Counted from the first letter of the stretch, positions 1 to 13,489 are shown. The stretch: DNA of 64,000 bases from Liolophura sinensis (GCF_032854445.1 NC_088295.1:1678501-1742500); one strand, 5' to 3'. Translations and numbers: made by a program. The notes: a model not told the origin generated them from the sequence alone.

Positions 1-2150
1 AATGATATCGCCTGATTTATAACTTCCGGATTGATACTCATCGTCACTGGCAACGAGACTTGACTGGTGCTGAAGTACGTGTTTCGTAGAGTGTTCATAG
101 ACTCCTCACATCCAGATATGCCTGCATGGCAGCTTTCAAAAATAATAGTACGTTGTATATATGGTAATCTAGAATCTGTAGAAAACTCATGATGGCCACT
201 TGATGGGAATATGGAATATATAAATCTTCTTTTAAGTCTCGTTTTCTACGCGGAACATGCCGTTTACATGCCGCTTGAATTATGTGACCAAGTGTTCTTT
301 AATCGTGTGATTGATACGTTTTGGGGGCATGATTTATTGCCTTTAACTCCTGTGTGTATATTTCTGGTTGTATGTGAACAGAGGACGCCCATTACCGACC
401 TGTTAAGGGCATTTCGCGATTACAAGTTACATCGGCCGTTAAGCCTCCTTCATACATACAGCCGACGGACGAGCCTTATGATTAAATAGTTCCATCAAGA
501 AAACAATCTCGGCGAAGACCGGGAGTGAGACGTAACAAAATGCCGACAGTAACCGTGATCAGAGTCATTAATGACTATTACATATGGCATAGACGTTGGG
601 GTTTTATTAGGCCTCTGACCAAGTATCTGCTTTAAATTCACCCCAGGCAAGTCTAGCTTACGTGACATACCTGTACTTAAACGATAGCCATCGTTTGTGG
701 TTCAAGGATATGTGTTAAAACGAAACCTAACAGTAACCAAGACCTGCTGACGGCCTCAGTATACATGCTCATACTATATGCATGAAGAGGTATTGCCAGC
801 TTCAAGTGACTAGAAGGTACCTAGATTAATGTATGTCAGTGTTCTTTTGTGTCACAGCTACTTAAACCGTGGACAAGTGTACATCTTAAATATGACGAGC
901 ATAAATGCTCACGCGAAAAAAAGCTAACCGACAGCGGCGATGGTAAGAAAAACAATGATCAGGAATATGGTGCAAACAGACAACCACTATATCAGAAACA
1001 AGGTGAACGACCACCTAAACAACTTTTCAGTGAAGTTAACTAAAGCATTGGCAGCATACTTTCTCCAACAACCGTAAAATAACTAGCATGTATTTCACAG
1101 TCAAATGCCATGTTCTACGCTTTATAAATTCCGCTTCATCTAACTAATACAAGAAATATTTACGACGTAATAGTAAGCCGCTACCATTGAGTTAAGACTG
1201 ACTGGAGAAGGGAACATATCTTCGCGTAGAGTTCGTGCGCCCAAACACGCCAGCATTATCATATGGAACAAGGCCACTAAACGATCGCTATATCAGAACA
1301 GATGCTGAGATTCCAAAAGCATAACATTTCCCCCGCGTGCAGGCTCTTTGATCAGACGACACCACGTCGTGTTCACTCGTCTTCATTCTCAAAGATTCGC
1401 CTTCTTAAAATTTTACGTACGGTTTCCTTTTAATCACTAACTGACAGAAAAACTGCCGTTGTACTACTGCCCGAAGTCCGCATACAGACTGGAGCGGGTT
1501 AATCTTAATTACCACCTAAATAAGCCACCGTGGAATAAGTGGAAGTAACGCGCTATAATAATGTTCTGACACATTCTACATCATAAGATATCACACACAC
1601 GGTGTATTTCTGGAGAAAAGAAAGTTTATGGAGACGTGTTCCTGTGCGATCCGGGGCGTTCATGGCGCACGTGAGCGGAGACTTCCACCAGGGGAGGTAA
1701 TTAATGTAGAGAGTCATGATTTAGGGAGCAAGCCCTTTACGCCAAACTATTTGTATACTGTACTGGATAAATCTGTATTAAATGGAAATCTTTTTTTTTT
1801 TGCCTCTTCTCTGTGTGTTAAGGAAAAATTTAATATCTTTATTAAAGACATTTGCGGGATGTTTGGCTGTGAAGCGGCTGCCTGTGGTGTAACTAGGCAG
1901 ATTGAGCCACAGATTGGGGCGAACTTTTTGCACCTGTTTTATGGTACGGCGATACCCAACTGCATTCGTAGCTTGTTTTTTTGTGCAAAAAATGAATCTA
2001 TTTACACGTTGAAGTTACTGGGCTGTGCTGTTGGAGAGGTAGTGCCATGAAATCCGAATTGCTGGTCTTCTGTGTAACCAACCCTGTTTCCATGGCGTCT
2101 TAAGCCGCTAGGAAAAAATAATGAATTAATAGAAACTAGAGAGAATGGAT
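1..2150. other. Intergenic, no recognisable gene
   Basis: Mostly unique AT-rich sequence. Short open frames exist (an ATG-initiated 92-codon frame at 211-489 and a 140-codon frame at 1628-2050), but neither translates to a recognisable domain and the latter includes a run of ten T. No splice-flanked exon of a known family was recognised. Confidence 0.5.
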
Positions 2151-2151
2151 T

Positions 2152-2192
2152 GACTATACGGCGTCTGACTATACGGCGTCTGACTATACGGC
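2152..2192. repeat. 15-bp direct repeat, about 3 copies
   Basis: Unit gactatacggcgtct repeated just under three times without mismatch. Too short to say more. Confidence 0.8.
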
Positions 2193-3019
2193 AAATTGTG
2201 TTGTTATAACTCATATTACACACTATATAGTAACTGTTCAGGAAGTACTTGCCTTATCTACTATTATACCGCAAGGCCTAACTCAAATAAAGGCTTAAGT
2301 CAAATATAGGCCTAATTCAAATCCAACCATTGGAACTAATATTAGATAGCGATACGGGATCGATGGACATGATTACTAATCCACTTGTACAGAATTAATC
2401 TTTCCAGTTACACGCTAATTTAATTGAATGTCACACACGGCCTCACCTTTGTTCAGAACATGAAAATTGCTTCAGGCTTCATAAACGCCTTGGGGATTGC
2501 CGGGTTTTAAATTATTAATTCTGCACATTTTGAAATGAGGTACATGTAATCAAAATAAAATCATAAGTAAAACATAAGTAAATATATTTAGACAGCTTTA
2601 TTGTCATTACTGCTCTCTTAGTCCATTGATGAATGGGATATTTTTTTTCTTAAGTTATGTGCTTTTCTTTTTTGCGCATGCGGGAATCTGCGAGGTTCGG
2701 GCCGATAGTCAGAATACCACACACGGCCTCGACTTCTGCTAATGGTCATGTCAGACTCTACTGGTATAGCGGCCAGTAATGCTAAGCACTTCTTATCCCT
2801 CCTTCAACCCGTAACTGATTAGGGATGAAAGCTATAATTCAGCAGCTCTTGTTGCTCCTCTGGCTGTCAGTGTCTATTAGTACACCTGCCAAGCTTACCT
2901 ATTCTTACAGAGGTCTGCGCAGGTATATCATGTAATGGATTTGTTAAGTGTGTGCCATACTCTAAAAGAGCATGGCATTGTCCACATTAAAATGATTGCA
3001 AGTTCAGCTCATGCTGCTT

Positions 3020-3141
3020 GCAAGATGCGAATGTTCCTGGGTTTACCCCGGGCTCTGCCCGGTTTCTTCCCACCATAATGCTGGCCCCCGTCGTATAAGT
3101 GAAATACTGCGTAAAAAGCCAATCAAATAAATAAATAAATT
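3020..3141 (+). mobile_element. SINE-like repeat (family S1), + orientation
   Basis: Contains the S1 signature blocks also seen elsewhere in the window: a GC-rich ggctctgcccggtttcttcc block, the block ccaccataatgctgg, then cgtcgtataagtgaaatact, and a tail of (AAAT)n after ccaatca. Other copies lie near 20758, 22478, 22708 (reverse), 23430 (reverse), 28650, 47870, 50190 (reverse) and 56866. The AAAT-rich end is taken as the 3' end because the shortest copies keep only that end, as LINE-mobilised SINEs do. Confidence 0.7.
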
Positions 3142-3211
3142 AATCTGACTGAGTTAACAAAATATTTGCTTTCACATGTTCCAGAAATTTATTTTATACA
3201 GTTCTGCCATA

Positions 3212-3972
3212 CATTACCATTACTTATCCATATTTCCCCATTACCAATATTTCCCCCATTATTTGTCAAGAATTCCCATTTCTTGTCCACATTCCCCACT
3301 ACCATCATTTCCCGCATACCCCATTACCATTACTTGTCTACATTCTCCCATTATCATGACTTGTCCACATTCAACCATTAATGTCATCACTTGTCCACAT
3401 TCTCCCATTACCATACTTGTCCACATTCAACAATTACCATTACTTGTCCACATTCTCCCTGGCCATTACTTTTCCACATTCCACATTATCATTACTTTTC
3501 CACATTCCCCATTACCATGACTTGTCCACATTGAACAATAATCATTACTTGTCCACATTCCACCAATAACATCGCTTACCCACATTCCCCATTACCATTA
3601 CATGTCCACATTCGCCATTACCATTACTTTTCCACATTCCTCATTAACATTACTTTTCCACATTCTCCCATTACCATTACTTGTCCACATTCCCCCATTA
3701 CCATACTTGGCCACTCAACAATTACCATTACTTGTCCAAATTCTCCCTGACCATTACTTGTCCACATTCCCTATTATCATTACTTTTCCACATTTGCCAT
3801 TACCATTACTTGTCCACATTCAACAATAATCATTATCTGTCCACATTCCCCCATCAACATTGCTTATCCACATTCCCCCATTACCATTACTTGTCCACAT
3901 TCCCCCATTACCATTACTTGTCCACATTCCCCATTACCATTACTTGTCCTCATTCCCTTATAATTTGTCCAA
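3212..3972. repeat. Minisatellite, 27-28 bp unit, about 27 copies
   Basis: Diverged direct repeats built around ccattaccattacttgtcca followed by cattcccc. Unit length varies between 27 and 28 bp, so open frames across it drift and do not look like protein. Confidence 0.9.
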
Positions 3973-4085
3973 CTTTGGACACAATTTGGTAACGTACGAA
4001 GGACCAACGAGGCCCTCTTCAGTCAATCAGACTGGCAATGCTGAATGTATTATCCATGTTGACTTCATGTATCGTCGATGAAGTG

Positions 4086-4308
4086 GACATGTAGTGTGTG
4101 TTTGTAGTGCTTAATCAGGACATGTAGTGTTTGTTTGTTGTGTTTAATCAAGACATATATTGTGTGTTTGTAGTGTTTAATCAAGACATGTAGTGTGTGT
4201 TTGTAGTGTTTAATCAAGACGTAGTGCGTGTTTGTAGTGTTTAGTCAGGACATGTAGTGTGTGTTTGTAGTGTTTAATCAAGACATGTAGTGTATGTTCA
4301 TAGTGTTG
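4086..4308. repeat. Minisatellite, about 33-34 bp unit, 6-7 copies
   Basis: Repeats of gacatgtagtgtgtgtttg plus tagtgtttaatcaa with small indels. Distinct in sequence from the arrays on either side. Confidence 0.85.
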
Positions 4309-4845
4309 AAGTTAAACTCGACACGTGGTATGTGTGCTTGATGGCGAGTAAATACGCGCCGCGCCAGCGGCCAGTAAAAGTATAAATCGCCGTGTTCACG
4401 ATTCAAGAAGTGACTGACTATGAGATAGGCTGCTTATACTTCCAGGTATTATGTAATAATTATATCTCGTTTCATAATAAATTCACAGTCATTTCATTTA
4501 AACTTATTGCCACATGCCACCCTTCATGAAACAAATCAAAGCCGTGACGATCAGCTGAAAGTACAGAGCACTAAAGTTATGCATTCGTGTTTGTCCTCGA
4601 CCTGCATCAATTTCTTTGGCCCACAAATAGATTCAATCATCTGACATGGCGTTTCCGCACTAACTCCACTGGAGTTGGAATAGGAAGATATATAAGAAAT
4701 GACGAAATATGTTGAAAAATCTGTGATCAGGAGTGAAGCATGAATGCTGAACATCTACAGGCCACAATCGGACACATCTGACAGATTTGTGAACTTTTGC
4801 CAGCTTATGGGAACGGTCTCCGCAAGCTTCTCGTGGAATTACAGC
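4309..4845. other. Inter-array unique sequence, no gene seen
   Basis: Contains a TATA-like tataaatc near 4381 but no coding sequence that can be recognised on either strand. Confidence 0.4.
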
Positions 4846-4847
4846 GA

Positions 4848-4995
4848 CTTGTGAATACTCCAAGACAGGTGAATACTCGAAGACTTGTGAATACTCCAAG
4901 ACAGGTGAATACTCCAAGGCAGGTGAATATTCCAAGACTTGTGAATACTCCAAGACTTGTGAATACTCCAAGACTTGTGAATACTCCAAGGCTTC
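4848..4995. repeat. Minisatellite, 18-bp unit, 8 copies
   Basis: Unit gtgaatactccaagactt or a close variant occurs at 4851, 4869, 4887, 4905, 4923, 4941, 4959 and 4977. Because 18 is divisible by three, both strands stay open and give VNTPRL-like or EYSQVL-like pseudo-peptides. These are not judged to be protein repeats. Confidence 0.92.
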
Positions 4996-5089
4996 GAGTG
5001 GAATCTCAACACAGATCCATGAGGTATTTCTTTCTGCCGGACAGACTGTGCATGACGACAAATTCCAATGGAACTAACAATAGGGCAGG

Positions 5090-6210
5090 TAGAAATGTCC
5101 TCCGTGAACTAACTGTCAGTAGATTACGTGACATTTCCTCGATGGTGACCGCCAGGTGGATTGTGTAATATTTCACCACAGTCCTCCAGGAACTAACTGT
5201 CAGGTATATTATGTGGCATTTCCGCAATGGTGACCATCAGGTGGATTGTGTGACATTTCCTCTATGGTGACCGTCAGGTGGATTGTGTGATATTTCCTCT
5301 ATGGTGACCGTCAGGTGGATTGGACTGTGTGACATTTCCTCTATGGTGACCGCCAGGTGGATTGTGTGATATATCCTCTATGGTGACCGTCAGGTGGAGT
5401 GTGATATTTCACCACAGTCCTCCAGGAACAAACTGTCAGGTAGATGGTGTGACATTTCCTCTGTGGTGACTGTCAGGTGGATTGTGTGATATTTGCTCAA
5501 TGGTGACCGTCAGGTGGATTGTGTGATATTTCCTCTATGGTGACCGTCAGGTGGATTTGATTGTGTGGCATTTCCTCTATGGTGACCGTCAGGTGGATTA
5601 CGTGACATTTCCTCGATGGTGACCGCCAGGTGGATTGTGTGACATTTCCTCGATGGTGACCGTCAGGTGGATTGTGTGGTATTTCACCACAGTCCTCCAG
5701 GAACAAACTGTCAGGTAGATGGTGTGACATTTCCTCTGTGGTGACCGTCAGGTGGATTGTGTGACATTTCCTCTATGGTGACCGTCAGATGGATTGTTTG
5801 ATACTTCCTCTATGATAACCGTCAGGCAGATTGTGTGACATTTCCTCTATGGTGACTGTCAGGTGGATTGTGTGATATTTTCTTCTATGGTGACCGTCAG
5901 GTGGATACTTCACCACAGTCTTCCGTGAACTAACCGTAAGGCAGATTGTGTGACATTACCTCTTTGGTGACCGTCAGGTGGATTGTGGGATATATCCTCT
6001 ATGGTGACCGTCAGGTGGAGTGTGATGTTTCACCACAGTCCTCCAGGAACTAACTGTCAGGTATATTGTGTGACATTTCCTCTGTGGTGACCGTCAGGTG
6101 GATTGTGTGATATTTCACCACAGTCCTCCAGGAACTAACTGTCAGGTAGATTGTGTGACATTTCCTCTATAGTGACCGTCAGGTGGATTGTGTGACATTT
6201 CATGTAAGGT
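5090..6210. repeat. Minisatellite, 37-bp unit with an interspersed variant unit, about 30 copies
   Basis: The main unit contains gacatttcctctatggtgac then cgtcaggtggattgt. At intervals a longer variant appears with caccacagtcctccaggaac and taactgtcaggtaga (for example near 5170, 5408, 5690, 6030 and 6117), giving a higher-order pattern. Confidence 0.9.
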
Positions 6211-6275
6211 GTCTTATAGGCATGGCCCTCCAGTTAGTCAGTAAAACGCCTTTAATGAACAGACGTCAAAGCAGA

Positions 6276-6320
6276 AATTCGTATACCAGTCGTCAACTAT
6301 AATGGAAGTCGCGCGTAAAT
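6276..6320 (+). repeat. Possible fragment of dispersed family D1
   Basis: The block attcgtataccagtcgtcaa resembles the start of the D1 elements at 34460 and 49675. Only about 40 bp match by eye, so this is tentative. Confidence 0.35.
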
Positions 6321-6809
6321 TATCAAAAGGTCAATTTTCAAAACTATGTTGAAAACTAAAAACCAAAGAAGTAACTAAGAACGTATACAGATTGAGAAAT
6401 GAGGACGAATTCATGTATAGAAAAGCCGTACTGTACCATGTGACTTGTTGAAAGTCTTTTGTTGACATTAATTTCTGTCTCGCCGTGTTCCGGGGACACA
6501 AAAGACACATCTTTCCTTTGGCCTTTCAGTTTTCTTCTCAGTTTACACATGCCCGTGTTAATCGAAGTAAAGGTCAAACGGTTCTGTTGGGCTTTTATCT
6601 TTAGGAATAAAACAGTTAGGTCTCGAAAGTACCGTACTGGCGCTGTCAACTTTGAAACTATCCTGTCGTAATGGCGGCGTGACAGGAAATGTCAAGTTTG
6701 TACAAATGTAAATTCAGATAAGATGTAACATCCGCGTGAAGCTAAAATACTACTGAAAGATACCTTTAGCAGAACGCAAACATAAACATCATGTCACAGA
6801 ATATAACCA

Positions 6810-7317
6810 CGGCAGCTTTTCCATGGAACATATCCACGGAAACATTTCCATGGAACTTTTCCACGGAAACTTTTCCACGGCAACTTTTCCATGGAACATA
6901 TGCCCGGAAAGTTTTCCATGGAACATATCCACGGAAAGTTTTCCATGGAACATATCCACGGAAACTTTTCCACGGCAACTTTTCCATGGAACATATCCCC
7001 GGCAACTTTTCCATGGAACATATCCACGGAAACTTTTCCATGGAACATATCCACGGAAACTTTTCCACGGCAACTTTTCCATGGAACATATCCCCGGCAA
7101 CTTTTCCATGGAACATATCCACGGAAACTTTTCCATGGAACTTTTCCACGGAAACTTTTCCACGGCAACTTTTCCATGGAACATATCCCCGGCAACTTTT
7201 CCATGGAACATATCCACGGAAACTTTTCCATGGAACATATCCACGGAAACTTTTCCATGGAACATATCCACGGAAACTTTTCCATGGAACATATCCACGG
7301 AAACTTTTCCAAGGGGT
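6810..7317. repeat. Minisatellite, 27-bp unit with palindromic core
   Basis: The unit is ttttccatggaacatatcc plus acggaaac, interspersed with shorter ttttccacggcaac modules. The core ttccatggaa is a perfect palindrome. Since 27 is divisible by three, several frames on both strands stay open through the array (up to about 210 codons). These encode monotonous NFSMEHIHG-like or KVSVDMFHG-like strings and are regarded as non-coding. Confidence 0.93.
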
Positions 7318-8750
7318 TTTTTATGGCGCTGGCAGGAAACATGCATGGGTAGAAAAAAAATAGGATATAAATTTCGTTGACGCACGTTTAATGGTTGAAA
7401 CATGCTGTCCAGCATGTGTGAAATGGACATTGAGTAATATAAGACGTGGACTCAAGAAATAGACTTACTCCTCCGGTGTATTTTAGACCGAGTCCAGCTG
7501 TAGTTGTGGGACCGTTTCTGTTGAAGTTTCCCAGGTTCCGCGAGCCCAGTGTGTGAATGAATATCTCGATATTACAGGGCTGACTCGCGGCATTGGGTCG
7601 TATTACATCTGCTGTTTACCGTCTGACCAGTTACACCTTAACGGACTACAGACACAACATGTATCAGGATGAGCACAGATTGTCGTTTTCACCAACCAAA
7701 CTGCGCTAAAATCATCCGTCCAGCACTACCATAAAACAACCACTGACGTTTATTGGATCTTTTTTCTGCCTCGGGGTAACGAAAAATCCAACTTTACGAG
7801 ACACTCCCCGGCGTTCGCCCTTATCTGCACACTTAAAGTAGATAAGACCGAATTTACCCGTTTTTTTTTCTGGACAGTCACACGGGATGCCCCAGGGCTA
7901 CACCGTTTTGTCGGAATGGATTTGGATGTAAAGAAAGTCTTAGGCGCTCCCTGCGTGTCTCAAACTGTCTGACATATTACATCAGCAGTGCAATTTCGTC
8001 CTGACACATAAACGATGACAAGGAATTGTCCCATTACAACAAGCCCAATCTGCTTTTATCCACATGGCCATAAAACTGCAGCTTTCATCTTCGACTCCTG
8101 CAAACTTGGGCGTGTTTGAGCTCTTCAACAAGACGCTCTCAGCCTCTATACAACGCCCGTAGCTACAGGGGCTGATGAGTTTCAGGGAGGAGCCTGTTGT
8201 ATCAGCTGACAAAGGACGGTTTATCTCAATGTTCTAAGCCATGTGTTCTACAGAAGTATCACCTCAGTGATATACCCCTCTGCTTTCTCACTACCAGTAT
8301 CCACACTAACCCGTTTGTCTTCAAAGCTGGAACCTTAGAATCCTGTTATTTTGTTTCTGTTCGGATGTCTTCAAACTTAACACGCCATCATATAAGTAAA
8401 ATCAGAAAGAAAGGAAATGCAAAATTAAAACAATTATTCGATATTTTAAGTGATAAATTGAAACATATAACCATATCAAGATATCTTCTGACATTCCTAA
8501 TAACTCATAGTTAATATAACAAACTCTTTGTTTCTAAATCTTTCTAAATAAACCAACAGATACTAATGAGTATGATATGAAGTAAATGAATGGAAGCAAA
8601 TACAGAGGGCTGGTCGAGGTGCTGCCATTGGTGTTGGTAGAATCTCAGCCTCGGACAGAGACTTTCCGTTGTTCCTGCGCCTCAACGCAACTTTCAACTG
8701 GCTTAATTAGGTTTGAATAAGTTGCCGAATAGTTAAATAAAACTCAGTGT
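7318..8750. other. Unique sequence, no gene recognised
   Basis: No array, known transposon or recognisable exon was seen. The only open frames are short and without family resemblance. Confidence 0.4.
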
Positions 8751-8751
8751 A

Positions 8752-9302
8752 CACTGGGCACATGTACTGTACATTGCACCACCTCGCGTGTGTGCGGAGG
8801 GTACTTGTACTGGGATTACAGCATCAGGGGTATTCACGGTACATGTACTATACATTGCACCATCACGTGTATGTACGCAGGGTACTTGTACTGGGATTAC
8901 AGCATCACGGGTATTCACCGCACATGTACTGTACATTGCACCATCACGTGTATGTATGCAGGGTACTTGTACTGGGATTACAGCATCAGGGGTATTCACG
9001 GTACATGTACTGTACATTGCACCACCTCGCGTGTGTACGGAGGGTACTTGTACTGGGGTTACAGCATCACGGGTATTCACGGTACATGTACTGTACATTG
9101 CACCATCACGTGTATGTATGCAGGGTACTTGTACTGGGATTACAGCATCACGGGTATTCACGGTACATGTACTATACATTGCACCATCACGTGTATGTAC
9201 GCAGGGTACTTGTACTGGGATTACAGCATCACGGGTATTCACGACACATGTACTGTACATTGCACCACCTCGCGTGTGTACGGAGGGTAATTGTACTGGG
9301 AT
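8752..9302. repeat. Minisatellite, 81-bp unit, about 7 copies
   Basis: The motif ggtacttgtactgggattac recurs every 81 bp (about 8800, 8881, 8962, 9043, 9124, 9205 and a variant near 9286). Units include the palindrome-rich stretch ggtacatgtactgtacattg. Because 81 = 27 codons, all three + frames and one - frame stay open, giving 166-228 codon pseudo-ORFs. A degenerate partial unit continues to about 9380. Confidence 0.95.
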
Positions 9303-9380
9303 TGCAGCATCACGGGTATGTATTCACTGGTGTATGTATTCTTTTGTACAAGACATTGCACCATCACGTGTATGCACACA

Positions 9381-12300
9381 TATACATTGTGTACTCACTG
9401 ACCCCGTTCGTACGTACAAGTAAGCGTTCATAAAGCAAGCCAAGTGACTAAATGAGCCCGGTAAAGTTAACCCAGTTTATCATTTAAACACCGGCAGCAA
9501 GTTTTCATATGTTTCTTACGGAAAAGTTTGACTCAGAAAAGAAAATAGCCTGTAGTTAATGTTTTGGCACCTTTCTTCAGTGAGAAGTCATTAGGAAAGT
9601 CCTGGCACGCTATCTAGGCCTCAGGCAGGCAAAAATTGGGTAGACGTCATTAAGTCTATATATCTGGCGAACTGAACAGATCAGACAGAGCAGCAGCCGG
9701 TACAACCGTTGACGGTGGTGAACATGGCGAATTGCCGGGTATTACAAGCTCACGGCTATCCATCTGAAGGCCCCTTGGTACAGAGGAACACGTCGAAGCT
9801 CTGGGAGAGAGGTCCAGGGGCGAAGGCTGCTGTTCGCGTATAACGGCTGTCGAGGTGTGCAGATACAGGCCTGTCTGTCATCAGCTGCATGATTACAGTC
9901 AGTCTGAGCTGAGCAACAGGTGAGGAACTGGATTCTGCTGGATATATTGTCTGATGTCCTCTAGACAAGACTGCAGAAGACGAGAGCATCAGCAAATCAA
10001 AACTAACAATAGAATATGAGCAGAGTGGAAATTGAAAAACGGCCTGCCACAGACAACGACTGCCTACAGAACATCTCAGAAATTAATATGTGGTAAAGAA
10101 AGAGTGATATATATCTCAACTGACAGCAGGGAGCTCTTGGCAAAAGCCTTCAGAGTACACCAGACTTAAACACTCGAAATGAAGGAAAATGTTTTCTAAT
10201 TTTACGGGTTTTCTTGAAACAGGTAATCATTCTTATCGAGAAACCATGTATTCTAAGCATATTTTTATGACATTATGTCACCGACCACTTGCATCCGAGA
10301 TCTCCAGATTAGTAAGACATCCACTTTTTCTCACACACTGCCTGTATTTGGAATAATGTCTCTGTTGAATATGACTCAATTATTCCCTGACCGATAGGAT
10401 ATACAGTACAGTCGAAGCCCTTCGATCAATCATATTTCTTCTGCGCTTTTCCACTAACCCATTCACAGCCAAACACATTTTTTCTCCATCAAATTGGAAT
10501 TTCACAACTTGATTACGATATAATTCTTAGTTTGGAACATTGCCGGAAATTGCAATACCTTCTTGATCCCTAAGCGGTTCTGTCTTTCTTAGATCGCCTG
10601 GAACAAGTTATATTAAAACAGAATGCAGTTATGCTTAATCCCTTGATGGGCTTTTGTCGATCTGTATGACTCAAACGATGTTCCACTTCCACCGTCATAT
10701 TTATTTGAAAAACATCCTTGATACATTTATTACCCTTTTTGTTTGTTTGTTTCATAACTGGTTAAATTCAGACACCATGATATATTTGTGAAAATGTTTG
10801 TTTAAAAAAAGTTGAGAAAAAAACATTTCATTTGAAGACGACTTCGACATTACTTGGCATTGATGAATCCCGTTTTATGTTCGCCGATGAGAGAGGAAAA
10901 TGCTTCCCCAGACAGCAAGGTTTCATGTCTAAGTTTTCTAAAAGGGTATTTAAGGAAAACGACAAGACTTATTCAACACAGTCTAATTATCCCACACTGA
11001 CTAGTGTTATAACGACCATCCCTCGAGCAAATATAACTGATGTGGGGAATCCCTGAATACTGGTCTGGAATGAGGTAAATGTCAGGAATAACGACAGCCC
11101 AGTCTTCATGTTTCTACACGTAACACACCACAGCCGCTCGATTTCTGTCTTTTTATCCGCTGTCTTTTATAATCCCTGACCTTCGAACAGAAGAGCAATC
11201 GTGGCTAACTGTTTGTAACCTGGCGAGACGCTGATCAAAGTGACTGATGTAGTTAAGGGATTGTGTTGGGGAAGACAGGAAAGTATACAGTAAGATGAGA
11301 ACTTCCGTCTGACATTCTGTCTTTCGTGAATTCCAGACCTGCGCATTCTAATTGCCAGTTTACTCAGATTACTTCGGGAATTACGGAAGCTTGTTTTTTC
11401 GATCACGTTCATCGCATCCCGAAATAACAATTAAGGTGTATAAGAGGCTGGAAGTTTTCGGGCCGACTCGGTGGTATTTGCCAGCCAGATGGCGGGAAAT
11501 GCCACGCCTCTGTGGGCCTGCCCGGTCGACTATTATCTGAACCCCTGTGCCTCGGCACGCGTGATTGTCCTTACCCGGACGCCTCGACCCACGGGAAGAT
11601 AAACCTTAATCAGAACTACCCTCCGATCTTCTGGTACTCCGGCAATGACGAGCATTGTTTCTGAACATTTATCTGACGCAACACCCCAGCTTATTGGTCT
11701 AATGTTAGTGCACAGAAAGATTGAGGAGATAAGGGAGGCGTCTCCAGACAAGAGTACCAGCATTGTGCGCCGGAGTCACGTGCTCAGCAGGAAAGTGGCA
11801 TGTTGTGCTATTGTTACACACAGTGTTTGGTTAGTACAGTCTGGAACAATCTGCCTGTCCTTGTTAAACGAGTTGATTTGATTGATATTGCGCTTTTCAC
11901 GACGTTGCAAAATGAAAAAGATGCGACTGAAACAATGGCCTCACTGCATTCACTCACATCCAATTCCGATTGGCCATTTTCACTTTTGTTTATTTGGGGG
12001 CTATATATACACAAACGTCCGTTGACCATTCCCGCCTTTGTCTAATTTTCTGGGCACAGAAATGGCCATGGGCCATTCTCGATTTGATTTAGTAGAACGG
12101 CTATTGACCATTCTCGATTTGCTTTAATCAGGAACAAACTGCAGATTTCTCTTCAGTGGTGTTTACTTACATATTTATTTCATTGGTAGAGCGTGTACTA
12201 ACATGAACGATTTTAATCAAGGTTTACTATCAAGCATCATAGCGTTCCAGATCTATGGCGGTATGCCTTATACGTAGGAGTCTAATTCCTCATCTGGCCG

Positions 12301-13310
12301 TATAAATATCGAGCGTTTTTATATGACCGCAGTGTTTATATGAACAGTTACAATTAAAGCCGAAACTACTGACAACCGCTCTACTTCCAGATACAATTAT
12401 ATGCATGATGAGGATTTTATTAATGAAACTGGTGTTTGAGAATTTGTCGTCGGATATTGTTTTACAGGTTGATGGCCTGAAACTGTGTTCAGCGTGGTAT
12501 ACTCAAGACGTTTTCACTTATATCACAGCTGTTAGGTTTACGGGATTACATCTCCATATTAGGAACCTGACACTTCTCCTGACTTAAAGCACCAGTCCGA
12601 GCAGAGAGAGCGGGATTCTAACACAAGGACATTGGTTAAGGATCTGATGGCTAAAGCTAGGTCTTCCAGAGGCTTGCGGTGACCCCACTCTGACCAGGGT
12701 CAAAACTAGAATCTATACATGTGTTAGTATCGTTTGCCAGTTGCCCTCCATGCGCTTGCGAATTTCTCTCTCTTTTCGTTAGTATGATTCCTGCTTTCGG
12801 TAATGTGAAGTTCTGCTTGTCAGTTTGTTTGCTTTCTGTACAAAAGCTCGAAGTAACCACACAGAGTTGAAGAGAGAGATAACTCTTTTGTCGGCCTAAT
12901 TTATAAATAATTAGGGAAATAATCTTTATGTGCGTTTTATTTCGTCCCCAATCACGCGCTGTAAGTAGTTACTTAAACTGAGTAAGGCGAAATTTTGACG
13001 GCCAAAGTTCGTACGAGCCCAATACTTTTATTTCAGCCAATACTCGAATTTTTTGAATAAAAAGTATATACAATCTGCACCCTCAAATTGTTGCTCATAA
13101 TGCGAAGTTGTTAATGTGTTTGGAACAGAGTTTGTGGCATTGAGCACCCCTAATAGCATTTGGAGATCGGTGATCACATATAAACTCTCTGTCTCCCACA
13201 AATTATTTATTCCGTGGCCTAAATTGTCTGCTGAATGAATAAACTCACTTTAAATCTTCAGTAAAGTCCTGTTTGTCAATAGTACACGGTAGTATGTATG
13301 CTTAACTAAA
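9381..13310. other. About 3.9 kb without recognisable gene
   Basis: Mostly unique. A tatata-like element near 9656 lies about 65 bp before an ATG at 9724 in good context (gaacATGGCG), but that frame stops after 39 codons and is not recognised. Short duplications of ccattctcgattt occur near 12073 and 12109. Confidence 0.4.
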
Positions 13311-13311
13311 T

Positions 13312-13487
13312 CATCAGTGAATCCAGAATACGTGCAGTGTCCCAGTTCATCAGTGAATCCAGAATACGTGCAGTGCCCCAGTTCATCAGTGAATCCAGAA
13401 TACCTGCATTGTACCAGTTCATCAGTGAATCCAGAATATCTGCAGTGTCTCAGTTTATCAGTGAATCCAGAATACGTGCACTGTCCC
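13312..13487. repeat. Minisatellite, 36-bp unit, 5 copies
   Basis: The motif tcagtgaatccagaatacgt recurs at 36-bp spacing (13314, 13350, 13386, 13422, 13458), followed by a short degenerate run of catgccac. The unit is a multiple of three, so open frames on both strands are artefacts. Confidence 0.9.
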
Positions 13488-13489
13488 AC

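Noticed and set aside
1628-2050. 140-codon ATG frame
   Set aside because: No recognisable family or splice context, contains a poly-T run coding Phe repeats, composition like flanking DNA. Kept only as a possibility.
6789-7430. Long open frames on both strands (up to 213 codons)
   Set aside because: They lie inside the 27-bp minisatellite; open only because the unit is a multiple of three. No domain, and both strands look equally open.
8747-9433. Open frames of 166-228 codons on + and 175 on -
   Set aside because: Product of the 81-bp array. Four overlapping open frames cannot all be genes, and none resembles a protein family.
9654-9840. TATA-like box followed by ATGGCG, resembling a promoter and first exon
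   Set aside because: The frame closes after 39 codons, and no donor or downstream exon of a known family could be matched.
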